In this document: positions 1 through 8,116 of the stretch, in pieces | Numbering within the stretch: position 1 is the first letter of the stretch | Layout: each line of letters opens with the position of its first letter | Assembly (NCBI RefSeq): GCF_002812805.1 | Contig: NZ_NMUM01000044.1 | Location: 1 to 64,000 of the forward strand | Reading direction: 5' to 3' | Origin: Microbacterium lacus | Lineage (GTDB): Bacteria > Actinomycetota > Actinomycetes > Actinomycetales > Microbacteriaceae | Length of the DNA: 64,000 nt | Program-made: the position numbers and the translations under genes | Notes under the pieces: generated by a model | What the model was told of the DNA's origin: nothing | What the model saw: only the letters and a program-made list of their open reading frames with translations | Database searches by the model: none

Positions 1-747
1 ATCGAACGCGTCGCCGACGGACCCGATCGAGGGTGCGATGCCATCGAGCGCCAGCTTCTCGGTGTAGGCCAGCGAGACGTATTGAGACCCGGCGTCCGAA
101 TGTGCCCGCAGCTGCTCGGGCTGGACCGGGTGCCCATCACGCGCTCGTTCCCAGAGGGCCATGCGCAGCGGGATCATCACCAGCTCGACGTGCTTGGTGG
201 TCTGTGCGTGCCAGGCCACGATGCGTTGCGAGTAGACATCGACGATGAAGGCGACGTAGACCCAGCCCGCCCAGGTGCGGCAATAGGTGAAGTCCATCAC
301 CCAGGTGTGATCCGGCCGGGGCGCGGTGAAGTCGCGGTTCAGCAGGTCGCCGGCACGGACCCCGTCCTTGGCGGGGATCGTAGTGCGGGTGCCCTTGTCG
401 CGACGGATTCCCGACAGCCCGAGCGAGCGCATGGCCCGGTCGACCGCGCCTCGCGACGCGCCGGGGATCGACGTGCGGCGGATCAGCGCGGTCATCTTCC
501 GCCGCCCGTAGAGGCCCTCGGGAGTCAGCACGCGACGCATCGTCCCGTTGCGTTCGACAATGGTCCATGCCGCGGCGCGGACAGCGTCCTGGACCTGCGC
601 GTCCGTGATCGTCCGCACTGCGACGATGCCTTGCCGGTGGGCTCGGTAGGTGCGCGCGGCGATCTTCACGCCCTGCGCTTGCAGGACCCGGATGATCGAC
701 TCGACCGCGTGACCTTCGGCTCTCATCGTGTCAATGAAGCCCAGCAT
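1..747 (-). CDS. IS3 transposase OrfB, C-terminally cut by window edge
   Basis: Catalytic half of the IS3 transposase; 249 codons are visible and the frame is still open at the window edge. An N-terminal HTH_21-like part (about 20-130) precedes an rve integrase core beginning near 'DHTWVMDFTY'. Asp152 and Asp218 ('AHSDAGSQY') are the first two acidic residues of the DDE triad; the glutamate would lie outside the window. The ATG at 747 overlaps the orfA stop by one base (TGATG), so expression may rely on translational coupling or on the programmed frameshifting known for IS3 elements. No slippery run is obvious at the junction. Confidence 0.85.
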   Translation of the reverse strand, partial: MLGFIDTMRAEGHAVESIIRVLQAQGVKIAARTYRAHRQGIVAVRTITDAQVQDAVRAAAWTIVERNGTMRRVLTPEGLYGRRKMTALIRRTSIPGASRGAVDRAMRSLGLSGIRRDKGTRTTIPAKDGVRAGDLLNRDFTAPRPDHTWVMDFTYCRTWAGWVYVAFIVDVYSQRIVAWHAQTTKHVELVMIPLRMALWERARDGHPVQPEQLRAHSDAGSQYVSLAYTEKLALDGIAPSIGSVGDAFD

Positions 748-1058
748 CAACGGTTGCGGGGGTCGAGTTCCCCCGCGAAGAAAGTCGTCGCAGCTCTCAG
801 GATCGCGACATCCTCCCGCAGACGACTGTTCTCGGCCTTGAGCCGCTTGATCTCGGCATGCTCGACGCTGGTGATCCCGTCGCGGGTGCCGTCGTCGATA
901 TCGGCTTGCAGCACCCACCGGCGCACCGACTCGTGGCCCACGCCGACCTGGCGGGCAACGGCCGCTGACGCGGCCGTCAACGAGGGATACTCCGAACGAT
1001 GCTCACGCACCAGCCGGACAGCGCGCTCACGCAGGGCAGGATCGATCTTCTTCGGCAT
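747..1058 (-). CDS. IS3 transposase OrfA (HTH protein)
   Basis: A 103-residue DNA-binding subunit of the IS3 transposase. The N-terminal helix-turn-helix ('GVGHESVRRWV' is the recognition region) is followed by a leucine-zipper-like segment ('EIKRLKAENSRLREDVAIL') ending in the 'ATTFFAGEL' tail typical of IS3-group OrfA. The ATG at 1058 is chosen because GGAAGG lies 9 nt upstream. An in-frame ATG at 1067 would sit directly against that ribosome-binding site. The stop overlaps the orfB start. Confidence 0.85.
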   Translation of the reverse strand: MPKKIDPALRERAVRLVREHRSEYPSLTAASAAVARQVGVGHESVRRWVLQADIDDGTRDGITSVEHAEIKRLKAENSRLREDVAILRAATTFFAGELDPRNR

Positions 1059-1092
1059 GACATACATCCTTCCAACTCAAAAGGATGCGGCA

Positions 1093-2409
1093 TCAAACCT
1101 GGGGCGCTTCAAGCGGGTTCGTCGATTCCCCGTCACGAGCCGCCAGTACGCCACCCACATAGACCCCGGTGAGATTGCGCAGGCCCATCGACAGCACGTA
1201 GCTGCGGACGGGGTGCCAGAGCGGCCCCACGTCGGGGCGGCGTGGGTCGACGACCACGAAGTCCGCGAACTTGCCGACCTCGAGGCTGCCGACGCGGTCG
1301 GCGACGCCCATGATCTCGGCGGCACCCAGCGTGTGCAGACGCAGCACGAGCTCGGGCATCATCGACAGCGGGTCCTTCGTGCGGGCACGCTGCATCGCGA
1401 TACCCATGCGCATGTTCTGCCAGGGATCCGAGACATCCGTGCACGCCTGATCGTCCAGCCCCATGCCGACCTTCATGCCCATCGCGAGCATCTCGGGCAC
1501 GAGCGCGGTACCCGAGGCGAGCCGTCCGTTCGACGCGGGCTGCCACGACATCGACGCCCCGCCCGCCGCGGCCTGCTCGATGATCTCGGGGGTGGTCTGG
1601 ATGAAATGTCCGAACATCATGTCGGGACCCAGTGCTCCGGCGTCCCGGTACAGCGCGAACTTCGACTGCTGCAGCGGCACGGCCTCGGGGGATTCGAGGA
1701 AGTGGGCCTGGTTCGTCACGCCGAAGCGGCGCATCGCCTCGACCTCGAGTTCGGCGGCCTCCTGCCGGGGCGACCACTGCACCTGCCCCATGATCGAGGC
1801 GCCGAGCGCGAAGTCCGGGTCCATCCCGCGGGTGTGGGCGACGGATGCCTCGAAGCGCGCGAAGATCTCGTCGTCGGTACCGGCGGTCACATCCATGCCG
1901 ATCGAGTCCACGAAGCGAAGCCCGGCGTCGAGGCATCCGTCGGCCTGACGCGTGTGGTAATCCGTGCCGCGGAGCGGGGCGTTGCCGACGCGCTTGCCGT
2001 CGACCATCGACTCCCACGCCTGCTGCGGGTCGGTGAAGTTGTACGCGGTTGTGACGCCGTTGCCGAGGAAGTCGAGGGCGCCGTGCAGCGTCGACCAGTA
2101 GATGTCGTCGGGGGTGGCGTGTGCGGTCAGGCCGAGCATCGAGTCGCACCAGCCGTAGAGGGTGTCGGCGACGCCGAGCCCGCGCAGGCCGCTCGTGAAC
2201 AGGTGGCTGTGGCTCGAGACGAAACCGGGGGCGACGAACGCGCCGTCGACGTCGAGCACCTCGTCGGCCTTCGAGTCGGTCGGGTCGCCCGCACCGATCG
2301 CGGCGATCCGCCCGTCTTCGACGCGCATCCACCCGCGCTCGATGTAGCCCGGATCGTCGGATCCGGCGGGAATCGTGATGAGACGGGCGTTGATGACCAG
2401 GAGCGACAT
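1093..2409 (-). CDS. Amidohydrolase-superfamily deaminase (COG0402, purine/aminoheterocycle type)
   Basis: A 438-residue metal-dependent hydrolase of the cytosine deaminase/AtzB/8-oxoguanine deaminase branch. Visible ligands are the HxH pair H67/H69 ('SSHSHLF'), H236 and E239 ('QAHFLES'), H268 ('FGHF') and the catalytic Asp of 'GMGLDD' (319/320). Its place at the end of a urate-degradation cluster suggests deamination of a purine such as 8-oxoguanine to urate, but the substrate is inferred only from context. ATG 2409 is preceded by AAGGA at 7 nt. The stop is only 34 nt from the IS3 orfA start, so the last residues may have been altered by the insertion. Confidence 0.75.
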   Translation of the reverse strand: MSLLVINARLITIPAGSDDPGYIERGWMRVEDGRIAAIGAGDPTDSKADEVLDVDGAFVAPGFVSSHSHLFTSGLRGLGVADTLYGWCDSMLGLTAHATPDDIYWSTLHGALDFLGNGVTTAYNFTDPQQAWESMVDGKRVGNAPLRGTDYHTRQADGCLDAGLRFVDSIGMDVTAGTDDEIFARFEASVAHTRGMDPDFALGASIMGQVQWSPRQEAAELEVEAMRRFGVTNQAHFLESPEAVPLQQSKFALYRDAGALGPDMMFGHFIQTTPEIIEQAAAGGASMSWQPASNGRLASGTALVPEMLAMGMKVGMGLDDQACTDVSDPWQNMRMGIAMQRARTKDPLSMMPELVLRLHTLGAAEIMGVADRVGSLEVGKFADFVVVDPRRPDVGPLWHPVRSYVLSMGLRNLTGVYVGGVLAARDGESTNPLEAPQV

Positions 2410-2431
2410 GGGGTTCCTTATCGTGACGGGA

Positions 2432-2481
2432 TGTCCCAACTCTTCACCTCAAGGTCGTGGATGGGGTGAAGAGTTGGGACA
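2432..2481. repeat. Perfect 17-bp inverted repeat, related to the one at 12297-12350
   Basis: Arms TGTCCCAACTCTTCACC (2432-2448) and their exact complement (2465-2481) enclose a 16-nt loop. The dyad sits between the allantoate amidohydrolase stop and the deaminase start. Nearly the same arm recurs at 12297. It could be an attenuator or terminator hairpin, an operator, or a dispersed palindromic repeat. Confidence 0.85.
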
Positions 2482-2525
2482 CCGGGCGAGGGGGCGGCAG
2501 GGGATCGAGTAGAGGGATGGGGAAG

Positions 2526-3854
2526 TCAGCGCGGCTCCGCCGCGAGGTGCAGAACCGACTCGGCGAGCGCGCGGATGCCGAGGGCCACATCTGCGGCCGA
2601 CACCGCCTCGTCGGGGTGGTGGCTGATGCCGTCGGGGTTGCGCAGGAACAACATCCCGACGTCCGTGATCGCGCCGATCGACATGCCGTCGTGCCCGGCG
2701 GGGCTGAAGAGGGTTGCGGGATCGCCCGGAAGGTCGGGCAGGGCCCCGCGGATGCCCGCGCGGATGACGTCCTGCAGCAGCGGCGCGCACATGACCGCTG
2801 CGGCGTTGTGCACCTCGCGGGAACGCCACCGCAGACCTCGACGGCCCATGATCACGTCGAGTTCGCGCGACAGTGAATCCCACACCCGATCGCGCTCACC
2901 GTCGAACTCGCCCCGCAGGTCGAGGCTGAAGTGCGCCTCACCCGGCACGATGTTGACCGCGCCGGGGAATGCCTCGAGCTGCCCGACCGTGCCGATGACG
3001 TGATGCTCGCCGCGGCAGATCCGCTCGACTGCCAGGGCTGCCTCGCTCGCGCCGAGCAGCGCGTCGTGGCGCATGTCGTAGGGCGTGCCGCCCGCGTGCC
3101 GGGCCTCGCCCTCGACGACGAGCTGAAAGCGCCGCGCGCTCGCGATCGACGACACGACCGCGAGCGATTCGCCCCGCCGGTCGAGCTCGGGACCCTGCTC
3201 GATGTGCGCCTCGAGATAGCCGACGAGCTCATCGGGGCGACGCGCGGCCTCGCCGATGCGCCCGGGGTCGAGGCCGAATTCCAGCGCGGCCTGCCGCAGA
3301 GTGGTGCCGTCGGCATCCGTCAGCTGCCACCAGTCGTCGTTCCAGGTTCCGGCGACGGCGGATGACCCGAGCAGGGCCTTGCCGAAGCGGGTGCCCTCTT
3401 CGTCCGAGAACGCGACGACCTCGATCGCGAACGGCAGCGGTGAGACGCTGCCCTCGCCACTCGGGGACGGGACGCGCAGAAGCCGCACGACCTCGAGCGC
3501 CATCAACACCCCGACGATGCCGTCGAAGCGTCCGGCGTCGGGCACGGTGTCGAGGTGCGAGCCGATCATCAGGGCGGGCGCATCACGATCGGATGCGCGG
3601 TGCCCTGAGCCTGTCGAAGGGTGGAGTCGGCCGATCTGGTTGCCCGCGGCATCCTGGCGGGTCGACATTCCGACCTCGCGCATCCACTCCGCAGCGAGGC
3701 GGTTGACGCGAGCATGTTCGGTCGACAGGTACACACGTTCGATCTCACCGGGTGCGGCGGTGACCCTCGCAAGCTCGTCGCAGCGCGCCATGACGCGGCG
3801 GGCCGCGGCGGCGACGCGATCGGGCGTGAGGTCGGGCAGCAGGGTACGCGTCAT
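2526..3854 (-). CDS. allC: Allantoate amidohydrolase / N-carbamoyl amino acid hydrolase-type M20 peptidase
   Basis: A 442-residue zinc hydrolase predicted to split allantoate to ureidoglycine, CO2 and ammonia. M20 metal motifs are visible: 'GSHLDTVPDAGRFDG' (H100, D102, D111), 'FSDEEGTRF' (E152/E153), 'EAHIEQGPEL' and 'ISHHPDE' near the C-terminus. This is the hydantoinase/carbamoylase (HyuC/AllC) subfamily. The ATG at 3854 overlaps the pucG stop by one base (TGATG), so the pair is translationally coupled. Residues 79-84 ('PSTGSG') are encoded by a widespread actinobacterial intergenic repeat that has landed in frame between conserved blocks. AllC is preferred over carbamoylase because of the allB and pucG neighbours. 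Confidence 0.85.
   Translation of the reverse strand: MTRTLLPDLTPDRVAAAARRVMARCDELARVTAAPGEIERVYLSTEHARVNRLAAEWMREVGMSTRQDAAGNQIGRLHPSTGSGHRASDRDAPALMIGSHLDTVPDAGRFDGIVGVLMALEVVRLLRVPSPSGEGSVSPLPFAIEVVAFSDEEGTRFGKALLGSSAVAGTWNDDWWQLTDADGTTLRQAALEFGLDPGRIGEAARRPDELVGYLEAHIEQGPELDRRGESLAVVSSIASARRFQLVVEGEARHAGGTPYDMRHDALLGASEAALAVERICRGEHHVIGTVGQLEAFPGAVNIVPGEAHFSLDLRGEFDGERDRVWDSLSRELDVIMGRRGLRWRSREVHNAAAVMCAPLLQDVIRAGIRGALPDLPGDPATLFSPAGHDGMSIGAITDVGMLFLRNPDGISHHPDEAVSAADVALGIRALAESVLHLAAEPR
3603..3621. repeat. Dispersed CCCTTCGACAGGCTCAGGG repeat inside allC
   Basis: The minus-strand 19-mer CCCTTCGACAGGCTCAGGG is a sequence I recognise as abundant in intergenic DNA of Microbacteriaceae and other actinobacteria. 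Here it lies inside a coding sequence, in frame, adding a Pro/Ser/Gly-rich loop to the allantoate amidohydrolase. Confidence 0.7.
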
Positions 3855-5083
3855 CACGCCTCGGCGTGTCCGGTGTAGACATCGAGCGCGGCGTCGACCC
3901 CGCCGCCCACGGGAACCGTCGCGCCGAACCGCCGCAGCACCTGCTCGAGCGCGGCGAGGGTGGTCAGCACGGCGTCCTTGCGGGCGTTGTAGCCCATCGT
4001 GCCGATGCGCCAGACGCGCCCGTGCAGGGGTCCGAACGAGGTGCCGATCTCGATACCGAAGTCGTCGAGCATCGCCTGGCGTGCGGCATCCCCCGCCACC
4101 CCGTCGGGGATCTCGACGGCGACGACGTTCGACATCTTGTGCGCCACGTCGCCGAAGACGACCAGGCCGAGCCCGCGCACGCCCGCGAGCATCGCCGCGC
4201 CGTTGAGCTCGTGGCGGACCCTCACGGCCTCGCGACCCTCGCCGAGAAGCACGCGTGCGCACTCGCGCGCGCCGTAGAGCATCGAGGTCGCCTCGGTGTG
4301 GTGGTTGAGGCGCCGCGGGCCCCAGTAGTCGAGGATCATGCCGAGGTCGAAGTAGTTCGAGCGCACGAAGTCGGGCGCATCCTCGTCGCCGGCCTCGCGA
4401 ATGCCGGCCTCGATCTTCTTCCGCGAACGGATGATTTCGACAGCGCGCTCCGACAGAGTGATCGGGGCGGAACCCGACGGTCCGCCCAGACATTTCTGCA
4501 GCCCTGCGGTCGCCGCATCCAGGCCCCAGGCATCCGCTTCGAACGGGTTGCCGCCGAGCGACGCCGTGGCGTCGGAGTAGAACAGCACGCCGTGCTTGGC
4601 GCAGATTGCGCCGATGTCTTCCAGCGGCTGCAGCATCGTGGTCGACGTGTCGCCCTGCACGAGGCCGAGCAGGTGCGGTTTGACCCGCACGATGGCCTCT
4701 TCGATCGCGGCGGGTGTGAAGACCTGCCCCCACGGGACCTCGATCGTGTGCACCTCGGCCATCGCGCGCTCGGCGATCTCGGCGAGCAGGTGACCGAAGC
4801 GCCCGAACACCGGTACGAGCACCCGATCGCCGGGACGGATGAGCGAGATCATCGCGGCCTCGATGCCGCCGCGTGAGGTGGAATCGACGAGGAACGTCGC
4901 GTCGTTCTCGGTCGCCCAGACCTGGCGGTAGAGCGCCTGCGTCTCGGTCATCGTGCTCGTCATGAACGGGTCGTACTGACCGACGAGCTGCGCCGACATC
5001 GCCGTGAGCACGCTCGGGTACGCCGAAATCGGGCCGGGCCCCATCAGCAGGCGGGCTGGCGGGTCGATCGGCAACGCGTTCAT
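3854..5083 (-). CDS. pucG: (S)-ureidoglycine-glyoxylate aminotransferase (class V PLP enzyme)
   Basis: A 409-residue class V aminotransferase predicted to transfer the amino group of ureidoglycine to glyoxylate, giving oxalurate and glycine. The PLP site is visible: D171 in 'FYSDATASLGGN' and the Schiff-base lysine K197 in 'LQKCLGG', with 'LLMGPGPISAYP' at the N-terminus as in alanine-glyoxylate aminotransferases. PucG is favoured over serine- or alanine-glyoxylate aminotransferase because allC and allB are in the same operon. ATG 5083 has AGGA 6 nt upstream; the open frame extends further upstream only into the palindromic intergenic DNA. Confidence 0.85.
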   Translation of the reverse strand: MNALPIDPPARLLMGPGPISAYPSVLTAMSAQLVGQYDPFMTSTMTETQALYRQVWATENDATFLVDSTSRGGIEAAMISLIRPGDRVLVPVFGRFGHLLAEIAERAMAEVHTIEVPWGQVFTPAAIEEAIVRVKPHLLGLVQGDTSTTMLQPLEDIGAICAKHGVLFYSDATASLGGNPFEADAWGLDAATAGLQKCLGGPSGSAPITLSERAVEIIRSRKKIEAGIREAGDEDAPDFVRSNYFDLGMILDYWGPRRLNHHTEATSMLYGARECARVLLGEGREAVRVRHELNGAAMLAGVRGLGLVVFGDVAHKMSNVVAVEIPDGVAGDAARQAMLDDFGIEIGTSFGPLHGRVWRIGTMGYNARKDAVLTTLAALEQVLRRFGATVPVGGGVDAALDVYTGHAEA

Positions 5084-5133
5084 GCGAGGTCCTGTCTGTT
5101 CATGCTGGTGCTGGTGGCGGAGGCGCTCGTGGC

Positions 5134-5197
5134 GCCGAGTCCGCCGATTGTTGCCGAGAACGCCGGATGTTGACACGAAATACTCGGCGGACTCGGC
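5134..5197. repeat. 14-bp perfect dyad with 36-nt loop
   Basis: GCCGAGTCCGCCGA (5134-5147) and its exact complement (5184-5197) lie in the 139-nt gap between the amidase fusion and pucG. The loop contains TTGCCGAG, which could pair alternatively with CTCGGCAA inside the right arm, so two mutually exclusive folds are possible. Confidence 0.7.
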
Positions 5198-5222
5198 AAT
5201 ACCCGGCGGTGTCGATGAACTG

Positions 5223-6854
5223 TCATGACGCCACCGCCCGGGCGAGGCGGCGCGCGAGGCGCACCAGCGCGATGTCGGTGCCGGGGCGCGAGATCAGGGA
5301 CACACCCACGGGCGCTGCCCCCAGGTTCGACGGCACGGTCAAGAGGGGGATCGAGATGGAGGGCATGCCACCGATCGCGGCCGGCGTCGTCATGCGGAGC
5401 GTCGCGGCCCGCACGGCCTCGACCCGCTCGCCGCGGTGCGTGCGCATCGGCGCGGGACCGGGGACGGTCGGCATGATCAGCACGGTGTTGCTCGTCGCGT
5501 CGTGCAGTCGAGCCCGCAGTGCCTCGACCGTCGCGCGCGCCTCGGATTCGGTCTCGGCCGTCACCTCAGAGGCCACGCGGAACCGCTCGGCCACGGCAGG
5601 GGCGACCGCGCCCGGGTGCTCGCGCAGCCACGCGCCGTTGTTGCGCCACGCCTCCGCGCCCTGAACAGCCCGGAAGGCGCCCAGGTACTCGTCGAGATCG
5701 CCGACGGATGTCTCGGCCACCGCGGGCGCTTCGGCCACCTCCCCGAGGACGCCGAGCAGCGCCTCGAACGCGTCCCGTGTCTCGGGTTCGACGGACTCGA
5801 GCATCTCGGTCGGCACCGCGAAGCTCCACGGCAGGTCGCTCCCGGACTCGCCGAAGACGCTCTCGGTCGACTCCGATCCGTCGTAGCTCAGGCACCAGTC
5901 GACGATCTTCTGCATCGTGGCACCGTCGCGGGTCAGCCATCCGATCGTGTCGAACGTCTGCGCGAGGGGCAGCAGCCCTTGCCGAGGAACGAGTCCGTGG
6001 GTCGTGCGCAACCCCCATAGTCCCTGATACGACGCCGGCACCCGGATGGACCCGGCCGTGTCGGTGGCCAGGCCGATCTGTGCCTGGCCGGTTGCCACGG
6101 CCGAGGCCGGCCCGCTCGATGAACCGCCCGGCAGCGCCCCGGGCAGAGCTCCGTTCGGCGGCGTGCCATAGTGCGCGTTGTCGCCGGCGACGCTGTACGC
6201 GAACTCGTCGGTTCGCGCGATTCCGCGAAGGGATGCGCCGGCCCGCAGCAGATCCGAGACCGCGGCGGCCGTGGTCGGCTCGACCCGCGCAGAGTCGAGG
6301 TATGTCGGGTTGCCCGCGCCGATGCGGTAGCCCTTGATGGCGAAAAGGTCCTTGACGGCGACGGTGAGGCCCTCGAGCGGACCCTCCCACGCGCCCTGCC
6401 AGAGCGGGTCGCCGACGGTGCGCCAGACCGACCTGTCGAGCGCCTGCGCACGCGGCGTCACATGCGCGGCGGTGATCAACCAGCGGTCGTCGAATCGCTG
6501 CCACACCTGCGTCTGCAGCCCCGTGCCCCCGCCGACGTAGCGCGAGATCGAGACCAGCAACGCAACATCGGGCGCCAGTTCGCGGTACTCGATCCGCTCG
6601 ATCGTGCGGGCCGGCACTCCCCCGCGCACGCCCCGGAACGCACTGATCGTGTCATGGCCCACGAGCAGGCCCGCGGCGTCGCCGCGCATCGTTTCATCAC
6701 CCGGGGCGAAAGCCGCGTCGAGAGCGTCGAGGTCGTTGGCGATGATCGCCCGCTCGTACGCCTCGAACGCCTCGAGAAGGCCCGCCGGCACTGTGTCTAC
6801 GCCGACCGCGTGGGCGCGGCCTTCTCCCGCATCCTGGGCCGAGACATCCGTCAT
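5223..6854 (-). CDS. AtzH/HpxZ-like domain fused to an amidase-signature enzyme
   Basis: A 543-residue two-domain protein. Residues about 20-145 resemble the DUF3225 (AtzH/HpxZ, SnoaL-like) fold: 'EAYERAIIANDLDALDAAF' at the start and 'QTQVWQRFDDRWLITAAHVT' at the end. Residues about 150-540 are an amidase-signature domain with catalytic K168 ('VAVKDLFAIKG'), the 'GGSSSGPASAV' loop (245-247) and nucleophile S269 ('TDTAGSIRVPA'). In Klebsiella, hpxX (amidase) and hpxZ are separate genes of a purine-catabolic operon; here they are joined. The likely role is hydrolysis of a late intermediate such as oxalurate or oxamate (inference). ATG 6854 overlaps the upstream stop (ATGA). Confidence 0.8.
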   Translation of the reverse strand: MTDVSAQDAGEGRAHAVGVDTVPAGLLEAFEAYERAIIANDLDALDAAFAPGDETMRGDAAGLLVGHDTISAFRGVRGGVPARTIERIEYRELAPDVALLVSISRYVGGGTGLQTQVWQRFDDRWLITAAHVTPRAQALDRSVWRTVGDPLWQGAWEGPLEGLTVAVKDLFAIKGYRIGAGNPTYLDSARVEPTTAAAVSDLLRAGASLRGIARTDEFAYSVAGDNAHYGTPPNGALPGALPGGSSSGPASAVATGQAQIGLATDTAGSIRVPASYQGLWGLRTTHGLVPRQGLLPLAQTFDTIGWLTRDGATMQKIVDWCLSYDGSESTESVFGESGSDLPWSFAVPTEMLESVEPETRDAFEALLGVLGEVAEAPAVAETSVGDLDEYLGAFRAVQGAEAWRNNGAWLREHPGAVAPAVAERFRVASEVTAETESEARATVEALRARLHDATSNTVLIMPTVPGPAPMRTHRGERVEAVRAATLRMTTPAAIGGMPSISIPLLTVPSNLGAAPVGVSLISRPGTDIALVRLARRLARAVAS

Positions 6855-8116
6855 GCCGTTTGCCCTTCGCCGGAAACAGGAGATTCGTCCGAGACAGGAG
6901 AATCCGGCGAGGTTTGTCCTGTTCTCGCCGGATCTCCTGTTTGCAGCGGTTCGGGAGCGGACGGATGCGGGGGCCGCTGCTCGGAGGCGAGGGGCACAGA
7001 GACATGCGGAACGGCCGCGAAGTCGGACTCGCGGATGCGGGCGTGCACGCCGCAGACGATGTCGACGACCTGCGAGATATCGAAGTCGGTCGCGGCGCTG
7101 AGGTAGGCGTAGGCGAGATGCTCGTCGAGGCCCCAGCGCGCCCGGATGAGCGCGATCGCGGATCGCACGCAGCGGCGCATCGCCTCGCCGAGGTCGGGGT
7201 CAAGGCCCGTGGGCACGAGATATTCGTCTGTCCGGACCAGCGGCCCGGTGAACTCGCCGAACTCGGCGAGTGCCTCTTCGCGCGGCACGATCTCGAAGCG
7301 CAGGGTCGCGCGGAGGGATGCCTCGAGCGCCGTCAGTGCAACCTCTCCGTCACCCTGTGCGAAGTGCGGATCGCCGACGTAGGCCAGCGCCCCCGCCACC
7401 TGCACCGGCAGATACAGGACGGTGCCCTCGACCAGCAGGTTGATGTCGATGTTGCCGCCGTGCTCACCGGGCGGCACGGAGTGCGGCCTCTGGTCACCCG
7501 CGACCGCCACGCCCATCGTGCCGAGGAACGGCGCGAGCGGAAACTCGACGAGCCCGGGCCCGCCCTCGACGACGGGCAGCACCCCCACCATCCGTCCATC
7601 CCGCTCTTCGACCGGCGTGAAGACGCTCACGTTGTGTTCGCCGCGCGGCAGCTCGCCGACGAGCGCACCCTTTCCGTGCCGGTTCGAGATCACGCCGTAC
7701 GGCACCCGCGGCTGCAGCCGTACGACCGTGATCTTGAGCAGATCCCCGGGGCGCGCACCCTCGACCGCAATCGGCCCGGTCACGACGTGGGGCCCGTCGG
7801 CCATCGTGTCGCGTGCCATGTCGCGTGCGATCTCGATCGCATCGTCGAGGACGGATGCCTCGGGCACACCCTTGCCGGTGAAGTACGCCAGCGGGTCCTT
7901 GCCCTGGTCTTCGAGGATCCCCTCGTGGCTGACCGTGTCGATCGTCACCGTCTGCCCCGGCTGAACGGTCAGCACGGCCGCATCGCGCGCACACGGCAGG
8001 CGGCCCCACATCACGGTCGCGGGAGAGGCGGCCAGATAGTGCTCGCCCGGGATCTCGCCCGTGCCGGGCTGCAGGATGGTCGACGCGAGGGCCGTTGCCT
8101 CGAGAGCTGGGGTCAC
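6851..8116 (-). CDS. Acetamidase/formamidase family protein (FmdA_AmdA)
   Basis: A 421-residue member of the FmdA/AmdA family, which hydrolyses small amides to ammonia and the acid. Family features are 'VTIDTVSHEGILEDQGKDP', 'TGPIAVEGARPGDLLKITV' and 'GDPHFAQGDGEV'. The amide could be formamide or, given the cluster, an oxamate-like product (inference). GTG 8116 overlaps the allantoinase stop (GTGA). The last ~30 residues, rich in Thr, Ser, Pro and Asp, are encoded by the palindromic repeat at 6868-6948 and are probably not part of the fold. Confidence 0.8.
   Translation of the reverse strand: MTPALEATALASTILQPGTGEIPGEHYLAASPATVMWGRLPCARDAAVLTVQPGQTVTIDTVSHEGILEDQGKDPLAYFTGKGVPEASVLDDAIEIARDMARDTMADGPHVVTGPIAVEGARPGDLLKITVVRLQPRVPYGVISNRHGKGALVGELPRGEHNVSVFTPVEERDGRMVGVLPVVEGGPGLVEFPLAPFLGTMGVAVAGDQRPHSVPPGEHGGNIDINLLVEGTVLYLPVQVAGALAYVGDPHFAQGDGEVALTALEASLRATLRFEIVPREEALAEFGEFTGPLVRTDEYLVPTGLDPDLGEAMRRCVRSAIALIRARWGLDEHLAYAYLSAATDFDISQVVDIVCGVHARIRESDFAAVPHVSVPLASEQRPPHPSAPEPLQTGDPARTGQTSPDSPVSDESPVSGEGQTA
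6868..6948. repeat. Nested double dyad inside the formamidase 3' end
   Basis: Outer arms are CGCCGGAAACAGGAG (6868-6882) against 6934-6948 (13 of 15 pairs). Inner arms are ACAGGAGAATCCGGCGAG (6894-6911) against 6924-6940, with one bulged base. The right half, GTCCTGTTCTCGCC followed by CTCCTGT, closely matches the right half of the dyad at 31271-31347. The element encodes the odd C-terminal tail of the formamidase. Confidence 0.8.

Larger units (their letters stand above)
1..1095 (-). mobile_element. IS3-family insertion sequence, right part beyond window edge
   Basis: Two overlapping minus-strand frames form a typical IS3 orfA/orfB pair: a helix-turn-helix/leucine-zipper protein followed by a DDE integrase-type transposase. 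The distal end of orfB and one terminal repeat lie outside the window. The proximal end must fall between the orfA start (1058) and the neighbouring amidohydrolase stop (1093-1095). That stretch begins TGATGCCGCATCC on the minus strand, which is compatible with an IS3-type end, but the second end is needed to prove it. The boundary given is therefore approximate. Confidence 0.75.

Noticed and set aside
1..1095. Boundary of a larger integrated island at the IS element
   Set aside because: No integrase, tRNA target or composition break is visible; a lone IS is sufficient explanation.
82..2469. Very long open frame on the plus strand opposite the transposase and deaminase genes
   Set aside because: It is antisense to clear family proteins on the minus strand and has no recognisable motifs; high-GC DNA readily produces such shadows.
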